Shown piece after piece: positions 24,584 to 33,040 of a stretch of 45,059 bases of DNA. This DNA comes from CAYQUC01 sp964514215 (GTDB taxonomy: Bacteria > Pseudomonadota > Gammaproteobacteria > UBA6429 > Thiohalophilaceae): contig CAZEPW010000025.1 of assembly GCA_964514215.1 (NCBI GenBank), positions 1 to 45,059 of the forward strand, written 5' to 3'. Under the pieces are notes generated by a model that was not told the origin of the DNA, searched no databases, and was given only the letters and a program-made list of their open reading frames with translations. Every line of letters starts with the position of its first letter. The stretch's first letter is position 1. A program made the translations under genes and the position numbers.

Positions 24584-25654
24584 ATGGGATTTGGAGAATT
24601 ATTTAAGGCTAAAAAACAACCAGTAATCGGGTTGGATATTAGCTCAACTGCGGTAAAATTACTCGAATTGAGCCAAACAGGTGCTCGGTATCGTGTAGAA
24701 AGCTACGCCGTTGAGCCATTACCGCACAATTCAGTCATCGAAAAGAACATTTCTGATGTCGAAGCGGTTGGTGAAGCAATCAAACGCGCTGTAAAACGCT
24801 CGGGTTCACGCAATAAATTTGCGGCAGCCGCGGTAGCCGGTTCAGCGGTTATTACGAAAGTTATCTCGATGTCATCGGATCTCAGTGAAGATGAAATGGA
24901 GCAACAAATACAAATCGAAGCCGATCAATACATCCCTTACCCCCTGGAAGAGGTCAATCTTGATTTTGAAGTTGTCGGGCCATCCGATAATGATCCCGAA
25001 CGGGTTGATGTGTTATTAGCTGCGTCGCGTAGCGAAAATGTTGATGTGCGCATGGCCGCCATTGAAATTGCCGGCTTAAAACCACGCATTATTGATGTTG
25101 AAGCTTATGCCATGGAAAATGCTTTTAGCCTGCAATTATCACAATTACCGGATAATGGCGTTGATCAAACCATTGCCGTACTGGATGTCGGTGCCACCAT
25201 GACGACATTAAATGTGATTCACGACCAGACAACTATTTATACTCGCGAACAAGTCTTTGGCGGCAAACAACTCACCGAAGAAATTCAGCGTCGCTATGGC
25301 TTATCCTACGAAGAAGCGGGTATGGCTAAACGTCAAGGTGGCTTACCGGATAACTACATTCCGGAAGTGCTTGAACCTTTTAAAGAAGCCATGGCGCAGC
25401 AAGTGAGTCGTTCCTTGCAATTTTTCTTTTCGTCCAGTTCACACAATACCGTGGATCAAATCGTATTGGCTGGCGGTAGCGCGATGTTGCCCGGCGTTGA
25501 TGAAATGATCGCCAACAAACTCAGTGTCAGCACTTCGGTTGCTAATCCATTTGTTGATATGACCATAGCTTCGCGTGTTAAAGCGCAAAGTTTAAGTAAT
25601 GATGCACCAGCATTGATGATTGCCTGTGGACTTGCCATGAGGAGCTTTGACTAA
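24584..25654 (+). CDS. pilM: Type IV pilus inner-membrane platform protein PilM
   Basis: Actin-like cytoplasmic ATP-binding protein of the type IVa pilus alignment complex; it binds the N-terminal tail of PilN. The 356 residues include the phosphate-1 motif GLDISSTAVKLLELS, AVLDVGATMTTLNV and IVLAGGSAMLPGVDEMI, plus the SHS2-like EMEQQIQIEADQYIPYPLEEVNLDF. It is first in the pilMNOPQ operon, with its stop overlapping the pilN start by one base. Confidence 0.96.
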   Translation: MGFGELFKAKKQPVIGLDISSTAVKLLELSQTGARYRVESYAVEPLPHNSVIEKNISDVEAVGEAIKRAVKRSGSRNKFAAAAVAGSAVITKVISMSSDLSEDEMEQQIQIEADQYIPYPLEEVNLDFEVVGPSDNDPERVDVLLAASRSENVDVRMAAIEIAGLKPRIIDVEAYAMENAFSLQLSQLPDNGVDQTIAVLDVGATMTTLNVIHDQTTIYTREQVFGGKQLTEEIQRRYGLSYEEAGMAKRQGGLPDNYIPEVLEPFKEAMAQQVSRSLQFFFSSSSHNTVDQIVLAGGSAMLPGVDEMIANKLSVSTSVANPFVDMTIASRVKAQSLSNDAPALMIACGLAMRSFD

Positions 25655-26235
25655 TGCCTCAAATTAATCTGTTACCTTGGCGCCAAGAGCTACGAAAAGA
25701 GCAACAACGGCAATTTTTAACCATTATGATTATGTCATTAGCGCTCATGGTGCTAATCATTTTAGCAACACATTTACAAATTAACCGCATGATCAGCACT
25801 CAAGAATCGCGTAATAATTTATTAAGTAGCGTCATAAAAGATGTCGACACCCAATTAAGTGAAATTAAAAACCTCGAATCTGAAAAACAACGGCTATTAG
25901 ACCGAATGAAAATCATTCAACAATTACAACGAGATAGACCGGAAGTTGTTCGATTATTTGATGATTTAGCCCGAACAGTGCCCAATGGCATCTACTTACA
26001 GCAAGTGAAGCAACAAACAAAAGGCCTTTCTATTGAAGGCTTAGCGCAGTCAAATGCCCGCGTATCCTCTTTTATGCGTAACTTGGAAGGCTCTAAATCC
26101 ATGGCCAACCCCAGCTTGAGTGTTATTAAGTCGGGCAAATCCAAAAACACAAATGAACGAAACTTTAAATTGTTTGTAGCACATATCACTGAAGATGCCG
26201 CCACAAAAGATGCAAAAAATCAGAAGAAACGATAA
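25654..26235 (+). CDS. pilN: Type IV pilus protein PilN
   Basis: Bitopic inner-membrane protein; its cytoplasmic N-terminus INLLPWR is the conserved PilM-binding motif. One membrane helix (FLTIMIMSLALMVLIILATHL) is followed by a coiled coil and a periplasmic ferredoxin-like domain (VRLFDDLARTVPNGIYLQQV) that pairs with PilO. The 193 residues suit the family. TAATG overlap with pilM implies coupled translation. Confidence 0.95.
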   Translation: MPQINLLPWRQELRKEQQRQFLTIMIMSLALMVLIILATHLQINRMISTQESRNNLLSSVIKDVDTQLSEIKNLESEKQRLLDRMKIIQQLQRDRPEVVRLFDDLARTVPNGIYLQQVKQQTKGLSIEGLAQSNARVSSFMRNLEGSKSMANPSLSVIKSGKSKNTNERNFKLFVAHITEDAATKDAKNQKKR

Positions 26236-26253
26236 TAACACGACGATAAAACC

Positions 26254-26880
26254 ATGAAAGATATTAACCTGAGTGAAATAGATTTAGATATAAATAATAT
26301 TGGTAGTTGGCCAATGCCGGTAAAAATTATTTTAATCGCCATTGTCAGTATTGGGGTATTAGTCGGTGGCTATTTTCTGGATTTACAATCACAAAATGAA
26401 TTGTTAGACCGTTCACGCGTTAAAGAAACAACGCTCAAAAAAGAATTTGAGAAAAAACAGGCCAAAGCGGCAAATCTCGAGGCCTATAAAAAACAAATGG
26501 TCGAAATGAAAGAATCATTTGGTACCATGTTGCGTCAATTACCCAGTAAAACCGAAGTTGAAAACTTAGTTGACGAAATTACCCAAACGGGTTTAACCAG
26601 TGGTGTCGAATTTAAATTATTCAAACCCGAAACAGAACGTTTTATTGAGTTTTATGCTGAAAAGCCTATCAGTATTGAGATTGTTGGTAGCTACCATCAA
26701 TTTGGAGAATTTATCAGTGGAGTTGCTGCCCTGCCCCGAATTGTGACAATGCATAACATCACTATCAAATCATCCAAGACGGGTGAATTGAGCTTAACAG
26801 CAATAGCAAAAACATATCGTTATCTTGATGAGGTTGAACTCCAAGCTCAGGCCAAGAAAAAACGTAAAAAGAAACGGTAG
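26254..26880 (+). CDS. pilO: Type IV pilus protein PilO
   Basis: Inner-membrane partner of PilN. INNIGSWPMPVKIILIAIVS leads into the membrane helix, then a coiled coil (KKEFEKKQAKAANLEAYKKQMVEM) and a periplasmic domain ending in FGEFISGVAALPRIVTMHNI, the conserved PilO core. 208 residues with a very basic end (KKKRKKKR). Eighteen bases after pilN. Confidence 0.95.
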   Translation: MKDINLSEIDLDINNIGSWPMPVKIILIAIVSIGVLVGGYFLDLQSQNELLDRSRVKETTLKKEFEKKQAKAANLEAYKKQMVEMKESFGTMLRQLPSKTEVENLVDEITQTGLTSGVEFKLFKPETERFIEFYAEKPISIEIVGSYHQFGEFISGVAALPRIVTMHNITIKSSKTGELSLTAIAKTYRYLDEVELQAQAKKKRKKKR

Positions 26881-26889
26881 ATCATCGCA

Positions 26890-27447
26890 ATGACAAACAC
26901 TAAACACATAACACACAGCAAAATAGGCCAAAAAATTGCCACGCTCATTAGCGTTGCATTAGTCCCAGTGTTATTATCCGCCTGTAGTGGTGATGAACAT
27001 GAAGATTTAAATGCCTATGTGGATCGCATAAAAGCACAACATAAGGGTCGAGTAAAACCACTGCCGGAGGTAAAACCGTATGATACTTTTACCTACTCAG
27101 CACATGACCTTCGTGATCCATTTCAAACATTTCAGGCACTTGCAGAAGCAACGGCATCTGAAGACACTGCTGATAGCCCCATTAGCGGACGCAAAAGAGA
27201 AGCATTGGAACAATTCCCGCTCGATACCTTAACCTTTGTTGGGCATTTAGAGAAAAATGGAGTACGTTGGGGGTTAATAGAAGCACCGGATGCGACCGTT
27301 TACCGAATTCAAGTCGGTAACTATGTAGGGAAAAACTTTGGAATAATAGAATCTATAACTGACACCGATGTCGTTATAAAAGAAAAAATCACCAATGGTA
27401 ATAGCGGTTGGCTTGACCGTGATGCCGCACTGACTATCAGTGATTAG
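26890..27447 (+). CDS. pilP: Type IV pilus lipoprotein PilP
   Basis: Inner-membrane lipoprotein linking PilNO to the PilQ secretin. The lipobox LLSAC has its Cys at residue 32. A disordered linker follows, then the beta-sandwich domain LEQFPLDTLTFVGHLEKNGVRWGLIEAPD...YRIQVGNYVGKNFGII. 185 residues. Nine bases after pilO. Confidence 0.95.
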   Translation: MTNTKHITHSKIGQKIATLISVALVPVLLSACSGDEHEDLNAYVDRIKAQHKGRVKPLPEVKPYDTFTYSAHDLRDPFQTFQALAEATASEDTADSPISGRKREALEQFPLDTLTFVGHLEKNGVRWGLIEAPDATVYRIQVGNYVGKNFGIIESITDTDVVIKEKITNGNSGWLDRDAALTISD

Positions 27448-27486
27448 CATTAGTGAGGCAAAAAAAGTGAACGGAGAAGTAAAGCT

Positions 27487-29631
27487 ATGAAACAATATAA
27501 TTATTTAACGCAATTAATTGCATCGACAAAAAAACAGTTAAAAAAATCGCGCAGTCGTCAGATTTTAATTGCTCAATCCTTATTAGCATTGTTCGCTACA
27601 TCAACACTCGCTAATGCCAATACACTAACGGATATTAGTTATTCGACACTGCCCGGTGATCAAGTTCAGATACAACTGACTCTGAGTGATGGTGCATTTG
27701 AACCCGGTAGTTTCACCGTCGACAATCCTGCACGAATTGCCCTTGATTTGCCTAATACCTCAAGCAGTATAAAACAGAAAAAACAACAAATCGGTATCGG
27801 CATCGCACGATACGTCACCGCTGTTGAGGCGGGTGATAGAACCCGAGTTGTTATTAATTTAACCAAACTAGTACCCTATCAAACCTTAGTGGACGGTAAC
27901 CATATTTACCTAACCTTAAATACGGATAGTGCCGCACTAGCCGCACCAGTTAATGCCAAAAAATCGGGTGCTGGCAATAAAGCAAACCTTGGCTTAAGCA
28001 GCTCTGAAAACATCAGTAATGTTGATTTTCGTCGTGGAGCCAAAGGTGAAGGCCGAATTATTATTACGTTAAACAACCCTAATATCCCTATCGACATGCA
28101 AAAAAGAGGCGATAGAGTAGTACTCAGTATTCCTCAAGGTAAATTACCCGCCGATATGGAGCGTCGCATGGACGTGCTCGACTTTGCTACACCAGTAGAT
28201 ACGGTTGATGCCTTTAATTCAGGCGGTGGTGTAAAAATCGTGGTACAAGCACACGGTAAATTTGATCACATTGCCTACCAAACCGACAATAATTTTATCG
28301 TTGATATTAAACCGATAATTATCACCGAAGAAAAGAAATTACGTAAGAAGTTTGAATATACGGGTGAAAGACTTTCATTAAACTTTCAAAATATTGATGT
28401 TCGTGCAGTATTACAATTAATTGCTGATTTTACCGGTTTAAACTTAGTTACCTCCGATACCGTCACCGGTAACCTGACTTTACGTTTAAAAAATGTTCCT
28501 TGGGATCAAGCCTTAGATATCATTTTAAAAACCAAAGGTTTAGATAAACGTAAAAGTGGTAACGTGATGTTAATTGCACCTGCAGAAGAAATTGCAGCAC
28601 GTGAAAAATTAGAACTTGAAGCCAATAAACAAATTGAAGAATTAGCACCACTCGAAAATGCCTCCATTCAAATTAATTATGCGAAAGCATTATCATTCAA
28701 AGAATTATTTGAATCCGATAAAGACAAACAGGCATGGTTATCTAGCCGGGGCAGTGTTGCATTAGATCCACGTACCAATATCTTACTGGTACGCGACACC
28801 GCAAAACACATTGAAGCCATTGAAGCCTTAGTTGAAGAATTGGATATCGCGGTAAGACAAGTGCTTATCGAAGCTCGAATCGTACTCGCACAAGATGATT
28901 TTAGTAAAGAGCTAGGAGTTCGGTTTGGTGTTAGTTCTGAAACCACTCAAGGTATTCGACAAGGTTTTACTTCGGGCACACTTGCAGGGACCGACCAACT
29001 AATTAATGGCCAACCTCTCGTCAGTACGGATCGACTTAATGTGGATTTACCAACGAGTAACCTCTCAAAAGCAGGCAGCATTGGTCTTGCGATTGCAAAA
29101 CTCCCGTTTGGAACATTACTGGAACTGGAACTCAGTGCTGCGCAAGCTGAAGGTCGCTCAGAAGTGATATCAAGTCCTAAAGTTATCACCTCCGACCAAC
29201 ACAAAGCGATCATTGAATCAGGGCAAGAAATTCCTTATGAGCAAGCATCTTCTAGTGGTGCGACAACCATCGCATTTAAAAAGGCAGTGCTTAGCTTAGA
29301 AGTGACACCACAAATCACACCCGATGATCGTGTTATCATGGATTTAGCCGTCAACAAAGATGAAGCCGATTTCTCCCGTTCCATTAGGGGTGTGCCACCG
29401 ATCAATACGCAAAATGTCAAAACCCAAGTATTGGTTAATAATGGTGAAACAATTGTTCTTGGTGGTGTTTATCAAATTAGTAAAATCGAAAGCGTTAGAC
29501 GCGTACCATTTTTCGGTGATTTACCACTTTTAGGGGTATTATTCAGAAATACCTTTGAAGAAAATAAGAAATCCGAACTTCTAATATTTGTGACTCCTAA
29601 GATTTTAAAAGATAATCTAACATTAAATTAA
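27487..29631 (+). CDS. pilQ: Type IV pilus secretin PilQ
   Basis: Outer-membrane pore for the pilus fibre. The N-terminal signal region is followed by two AMIN domains that bind peptidoglycan (for example VQIQLTLSDGAFEPGSFTVD and GRIIITLNNPNIPIDMQKRG), an STN/N0 domain (LSLNFQNIDVRAVLQLIADF), an N1 domain, and the secretin core ending with VNNGETIVLGGVY and PFFGDLPLLGVLFRN...ELLIFVTPKIL. 714 residues, typical. GGAGAAG precedes ATG. A strong terminator 35 bases downstream ends the operon. Confidence 0.97.
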   Translation: MKQYNYLTQLIASTKKQLKKSRSRQILIAQSLLALFATSTLANANTLTDISYSTLPGDQVQIQLTLSDGAFEPGSFTVDNPARIALDLPNTSSSIKQKKQQIGIGIARYVTAVEAGDRTRVVINLTKLVPYQTLVDGNHIYLTLNTDSAALAAPVNAKKSGAGNKANLGLSSSENISNVDFRRGAKGEGRIIITLNNPNIPIDMQKRGDRVVLSIPQGKLPADMERRMDVLDFATPVDTVDAFNSGGGVKIVVQAHGKFDHIAYQTDNNFIVDIKPIIITEEKKLRKKFEYTGERLSLNFQNIDVRAVLQLIADFTGLNLVTSDTVTGNLTLRLKNVPWDQALDIILKTKGLDKRKSGNVMLIAPAEEIAAREKLELEANKQIEELAPLENASIQINYAKALSFKELFESDKDKQAWLSSRGSVALDPRTNILLVRDTAKHIEAIEALVEELDIAVRQVLIEARIVLAQDDFSKELGVRFGVSSETTQGIRQGFTSGTLAGTDQLINGQPLVSTDRLNVDLPTSNLSKAGSIGLAIAKLPFGTLLELELSAAQAEGRSEVISSPKVITSDQHKAIIESGQEIPYEQASSSGATTIAFKKAVLSLEVTPQITPDDRVIMDLAVNKDEADFSRSIRGVPPINTQNVKTQVLVNNGETIVLGGVYQISKIESVRRVPFFGDLPLLGVLFRNTFEENKKSELLIFVTPKILKDNLTLN

Positions 29632-29663
29632 TAACTTAGAAGAATATTAAAAACTAAGCTAAA

Positions 29664-29709
29664 ATAAATGGCGTTAATAGTAGACACTTACTATTAACGC
29701 CATTTTTGT
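29664..29709 (+). terminator. Intrinsic terminator of pilMNOPQ
   Basis: Stem of 15-17 bp (29666-29682 with 29689-29705; GGCGTTAATAG core) with a T-run after it. It separates pilQ from aroK, although the two genes are linked in many relatives. Confidence 0.92.
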
Positions 29710-29742
29710 TTAAACTATCCTAAAGTTTAATCATAAAAAACG

Positions 29743-30276
29743 ATGCAAAAACCACAATCCATATTTCTAGTCGGGCCCATGGGTGCCGGCAAAACCACCG
29801 TTGGCAGGCAATTAGCCAAATGCCTCAAGATGGATTTTGCCGATAGCGATAGTGAAATCGAAAAACGTACTGGTGTCGATATCCCGCTAATTTTCGAACT
29901 TGAAGGCGAATCGGGTTTCCGCAAGCGAGAAACCGCAATGATTGAGTCATTAACCAACAAAGACACCATCGTACTCGCGACCGGTGGCGGTGCGGTATTG
30001 TCCGAACAAAATCGCGGCTATTTAGTGAGTCGAGGAACCGTTATTTACCTTAATACCAGTATTGAGCAAATAATGGAGCGCACTCACCGAGACAGTAAAC
30101 GACCATTATTACAAACGGACAATCCCCGAGAAAAACTCGAACAACTTGCCTCAGTGCGAGACCCGCTCTACGAATCAATCGCTGACATTACCATTTCAAC
30201 CGAAAGCCAGAAAATTCGTGATGTCATTAAAGAGATATGCTCAAAATTAGATAAAAGTTGCGAGTCAGAACTTTAA
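29743..30276 (+). CDS. aroK: Shikimate kinase
   Basis: Fifth step of the shikimate pathway: ATP-dependent 3-phosphorylation of shikimate. The P-loop GPMGAGKTT is at residues 11-19, followed by DFADSDSEIEKRTG with the substrate Asp, FRKRE with the substrate Arg, the Walker-B-like GGGAVL, and the lid RDSKRPLLQTDNP. 177 residues. No strong ribosome site is visible upstream of ATG 29743. It lies downstream of pilQ and upstream of aroB, as in most gammaproteobacteria. Confidence 0.96.
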   Translation: MQKPQSIFLVGPMGAGKTTVGRQLAKCLKMDFADSDSEIEKRTGVDIPLIFELEGESGFRKRETAMIESLTNKDTIVLATGGGAVLSEQNRGYLVSRGTVIYLNTSIEQIMERTHRDSKRPLLQTDNPREKLEQLASVRDPLYESIADITISTESQKIRDVIKEICSKLDKSCESEL

Positions 30277-30344
30277 CTTCTAAATTAATTGCCGTATGGT
30301 ATCAGCATAATTCGCTTAAACCACTTTAACAAAATAATACAATC

Positions 30345-31463
30345 ATGATGAAAACCTTAAACGTCGATCTGGCTGACCGTAGCTACCCAATTTATATTGG
30401 TCAAAATCTACTATCACAAAGTGCATTGCTCACTAAACATATCCATGGCAAGCAAGTCATGATCGTTAGCAATGAAACCGTTGCCCCGCTATACCTGAAA
30501 CAAACACTAGCGCTATTACCGGATTTTGAGTGCCAATCGGTAATTTTACCTGACGGCGAGCAATATAAAACACTTGAAATATTGAATTTAATTTATGACA
30601 AATTACTCGAAAATCGCTTCGATAGACAATGCACTCTTATCGCACTAGGCGGTGGTGTTATCGGTGATATGACCGGATACGCCGCAGCAAGTTACCAACG
30701 CGGTGTTAACTTCATCCAAATACCAACCACGTTATTAGCGCAAGTCGATTCATCGGTTGGTGGCAAAACCGGGGTTAATCATGCGCTTGGCAAAAATATG
30801 ATTGGCGCATTTTATCAACCTCAATGTGTATTAATCGATACCGATACGTTAACGACACTTGACGATCGACAATTAAGCGCCGGTATTGCCGAAGTCATCA
30901 AATACGGTTTAGTTCGAGACGCTGAATTTTTTAACTGGCTAAAACAAAACACCCCAAAACTATTGCAACGAGACTCACAAGCATTAACTTATGCAATTGA
31001 TGTCTCCTGCAAAACCAAAGCAAACGTTGTCAGTGAAGACGAGCACGAATCAGGCGTTCGCGCGATTCTTAATTTAGGCCACACTTTCGGCCACGCCATC
31101 GAAACCGGAATGGGTTATGGCAACTGGTTACACGGTGAAGCCGTTGCTGCTGGCATGGTAATGGCTGCTGATTTATCGTGTCGCATGAAATTAATCAATG
31201 CCAGCGAACTCGAACAAATTAAAAATTTAATTTCAGCAGCAAATTTACCGATACTTGCTCCTAATGAAATTAGTGTCGAGAAGTTTTTAGCGTTAATGGC
31301 GGTTGACAAAAAAGTCATTGCCGGTCAATTACGTCTAGTTTTACTAAAGTCACTCAATTATGCCATAGTAACAAATGATTTTGATCACAACTTATTGCTC
31401 GAAACATTGCAGCAAGTTCGTTCTAACTCCGCGATAGAATCCACTCAACCCAGTGCCAATTAA
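30345..31463 (+). CDS. aroB: 3-dehydroquinate synthase
   Basis: Second step of the shikimate pathway: NAD- and zinc-dependent cyclisation of DAHP. LPDGEQYKTLE, ALGGGVIGDMTGYAAASYQRG, PTTLLAQVDSSVGGKTGVNH and the zinc ligands in RAILNLGHTFGHAIE and WLHGEAVAAGM are all present. 372 residues. The start is ATGATG, so either of two adjacent codons could be used. It stops three bases before dgt starts. Confidence 0.97.
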   Translation: MMKTLNVDLADRSYPIYIGQNLLSQSALLTKHIHGKQVMIVSNETVAPLYLKQTLALLPDFECQSVILPDGEQYKTLEILNLIYDKLLENRFDRQCTLIALGGGVIGDMTGYAAASYQRGVNFIQIPTTLLAQVDSSVGGKTGVNHALGKNMIGAFYQPQCVLIDTDTLTTLDDRQLSAGIAEVIKYGLVRDAEFFNWLKQNTPKLLQRDSQALTYAIDVSCKTKANVVSEDEHESGVRAILNLGHTFGHAIETGMGYGNWLHGEAVAAGMVMAADLSCRMKLINASELEQIKNLISAANLPILAPNEISVEKFLALMAVDKKVIAGQLRLVLLKSLNYAIVTNDFDHNLLLETLQQVRSNSAIESTQPSAN

Positions 31464-31466
31464 ACC

Positions 31467-32618
31467 ATGAAATCATTAGCCCCTTATGCTTGCAGCAATC
31501 ACACCTGTAAAGGCCGCCAATTTCACGAGCCCTGCCCTGAGTATCGTAGTGAATACCAACGTGATCGCGATAGAATAATACATTCAAGTGCATTTCGTCG
31601 CTTAGAATATAAAACCCAGGTTTTTGTCAACCACGAAGGTGATATGTTTCGCACACGATTAACCCACTCCATCGAAGTTGCGCAGATTAGCCGTACCATC
31701 GCCCGTATATTAAATCTAAATGAAGAGCTAGCCGAAACCATTGCGCTGGCACACGATGTTGGACACACACCATTTGGCCATGCTGGACAAGATGCTCTCA
31801 ATGCCTGCATGGCAAACTATGATGGCTTTGAGCATAACCTGCAATCATTACGAGTGGTTGATGTATTAGAACAGCGCTACGCCGAGTTTGATGGCTTAAA
31901 CTTAACCTTTGAATCCCGTGAAGGAATAATCAAGCACTGTGCAATCAAAAAAGCTGCATCAATTGGTGATGTCGGAGAACGTTTTTTAAATCATACCCAA
32001 GCATCGTTGGAAGCGCAGCTAGTTGATTTGGCCGATCAAATCGCTTATAACAATCATGATGTTGATGATGGCTTACGTGCCGGTTTGATATCAATAAAAC
32101 AATTACGCAAGGTAATGCTATTTAATGATCAATATAGCCAAGTAATAAAACAATATCCGGAATTACCAGAACGGCGATTAATTTATGAAGTCACCCGCCG
32201 CTTAATCAATAATCAAGTAGTGGACTTAGTTGAAACCACAAAACAAAACCTCATCGAACTAAATATTAAAACACTTGACGATGTCAGAAAGCAAAAACAA
32301 GCGATTGTGCAATTTAGTGAACAAATGTCAGTTGAAATTCTGTCACTAAAACAATTCCTGCGTAAAGAACTGTACCAACATTATCGCGTTCACCGCATGT
32401 CGAATAAAGCCAAAAAAATTATCAGTAATTTATTTGATGCTTTTATGAATGATATCAAACTACTGCCACCCGAACACCAGCAAACAGTGCACCACTATCA
32501 AGAACAGTTTGGCGAAAAAGGACAAGCACGAGTGGTATCTGATTATGTTGCCGGAATGACTGATCGATTTGCGATAACCGAGTATGGCCGTATATTTAAT
32601 CCCAGCGAATTAACCTAA
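31467..32618 (+). CDS. dgt: Deoxyguanosinetriphosphate triphosphohydrolase-like protein
   Basis: HD-domain enzyme that removes triphosphate from dGTP or other dNTPs. FRRLEYKTQVFVNHEGDMFRTRLTHSIEVAQ contains the first metal His, and ALAHDVGHTPFGHAGQDAL the HD pair; the final Asp lies in DLADQIAYNNHD. At 383 residues it is the shorter, dgt-like class rather than the 505-residue E. coli Dgt. Only three bases separate it from aroB, so it is cotranscribed. REP-like palindromes follow the stop. Confidence 0.93.
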   Translation: MKSLAPYACSNHTCKGRQFHEPCPEYRSEYQRDRDRIIHSSAFRRLEYKTQVFVNHEGDMFRTRLTHSIEVAQISRTIARILNLNEELAETIALAHDVGHTPFGHAGQDALNACMANYDGFEHNLQSLRVVDVLEQRYAEFDGLNLTFESREGIIKHCAIKKAASIGDVGERFLNHTQASLEAQLVDLADQIAYNNHDVDDGLRAGLISIKQLRKVMLFNDQYSQVIKQYPELPERRLIYEVTRRLINNQVVDLVETTKQNLIELNIKTLDDVRKQKQAIVQFSEQMSVEILSLKQFLRKELYQHYRVHRMSNKAKKIISNLFDAFMNDIKLLPPEHQQTVHHYQEQFGEKGQARVVSDYVAGMTDRFAITEYGRIFNPSELT

Positions 32619-32643
32619 CCTCATGGTTAAAACAGCATTGGCT

Positions 32644-32732
32644 GTTGGGGTTCGAAAAAATCTCACCCCAACCTACGGTTTTTTTCAGCTTTAAATATTC
32701 ACCGTAGGTTGGGGTGACGGCAGGAACCCCAA
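32644..32732. repeat. REP/BIME-like inverted pair after dgt
   Basis: CACCCCAACCTACGGT (32664-32679) and its perfect complement (32701-32716) are separated by 21 bases. A second nested pair, TTGGGGTTC (32645-32653) and GAACCCCAA (32724-32732), encloses them. Each half is itself a small hairpin (TTGGGGT / ACCCCAA). This is the best-preserved copy of the dispersed repeat. It lies between the convergent dgt and cytochrome genes and may serve as a bidirectional transcript end. Confidence 0.85.
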
Positions 32733-32739
32733 ATTCAGT

Positions 32740-33030
32740 TTAATTACTCATTTGCAAAAACTTAATAACATCACGAGATTGCTGCCCTGTTAATCCTGCA
32801 CGTATCCGCATATGGTTGGTTGTTGTAATCCACTGATCGTCTCGTAACTCTTTCGGATCACGAACATTATGGCATCGAACACAATTGTTAACCCAAGCGG
32901 TTGCGCCTCGTGCGAAATCACCTTCCTTACTAGCATCTTCACTTGCAAGCCCAACATTTAAAAAACTAAGCCCAGATATTAACAACAATGCTACATTAAT
33001 TTTTTGTGTATTAAATAATTTTGTATTCAT
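32740..33030 (-). CDS. Small periplasmic c-type cytochrome
   Basis: The 96 residues begin with a signal peptide to about residue 29. A single heme site, CVRCH, lies at 50-54, with Met74 in TNHMRIRAGLTGQQ as the likely axial ligand, and a C-terminal helix SRDVIKFLQ. The mature protein is about 67 residues, near the lower limit for a mono-heme class I cytochrome. An AAGGAG ribosome site precedes ATG 33030. It starts 10 bases after the porin gene, so the two form an operon behind the FNR-type promoter at 34378-34419. The redox partner is unknown. Confidence 0.88.
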   Translation of the reverse strand: MNTKLFNTQKINVALLLISGLSFLNVGLASEDASKEGDFARGATAWVNNCVRCHNVRDPKELRDDQWITTTNHMRIRAGLTGQQSRDVIKFLQMSN

Positions 33031-33040
33031 AAGTTACTCC

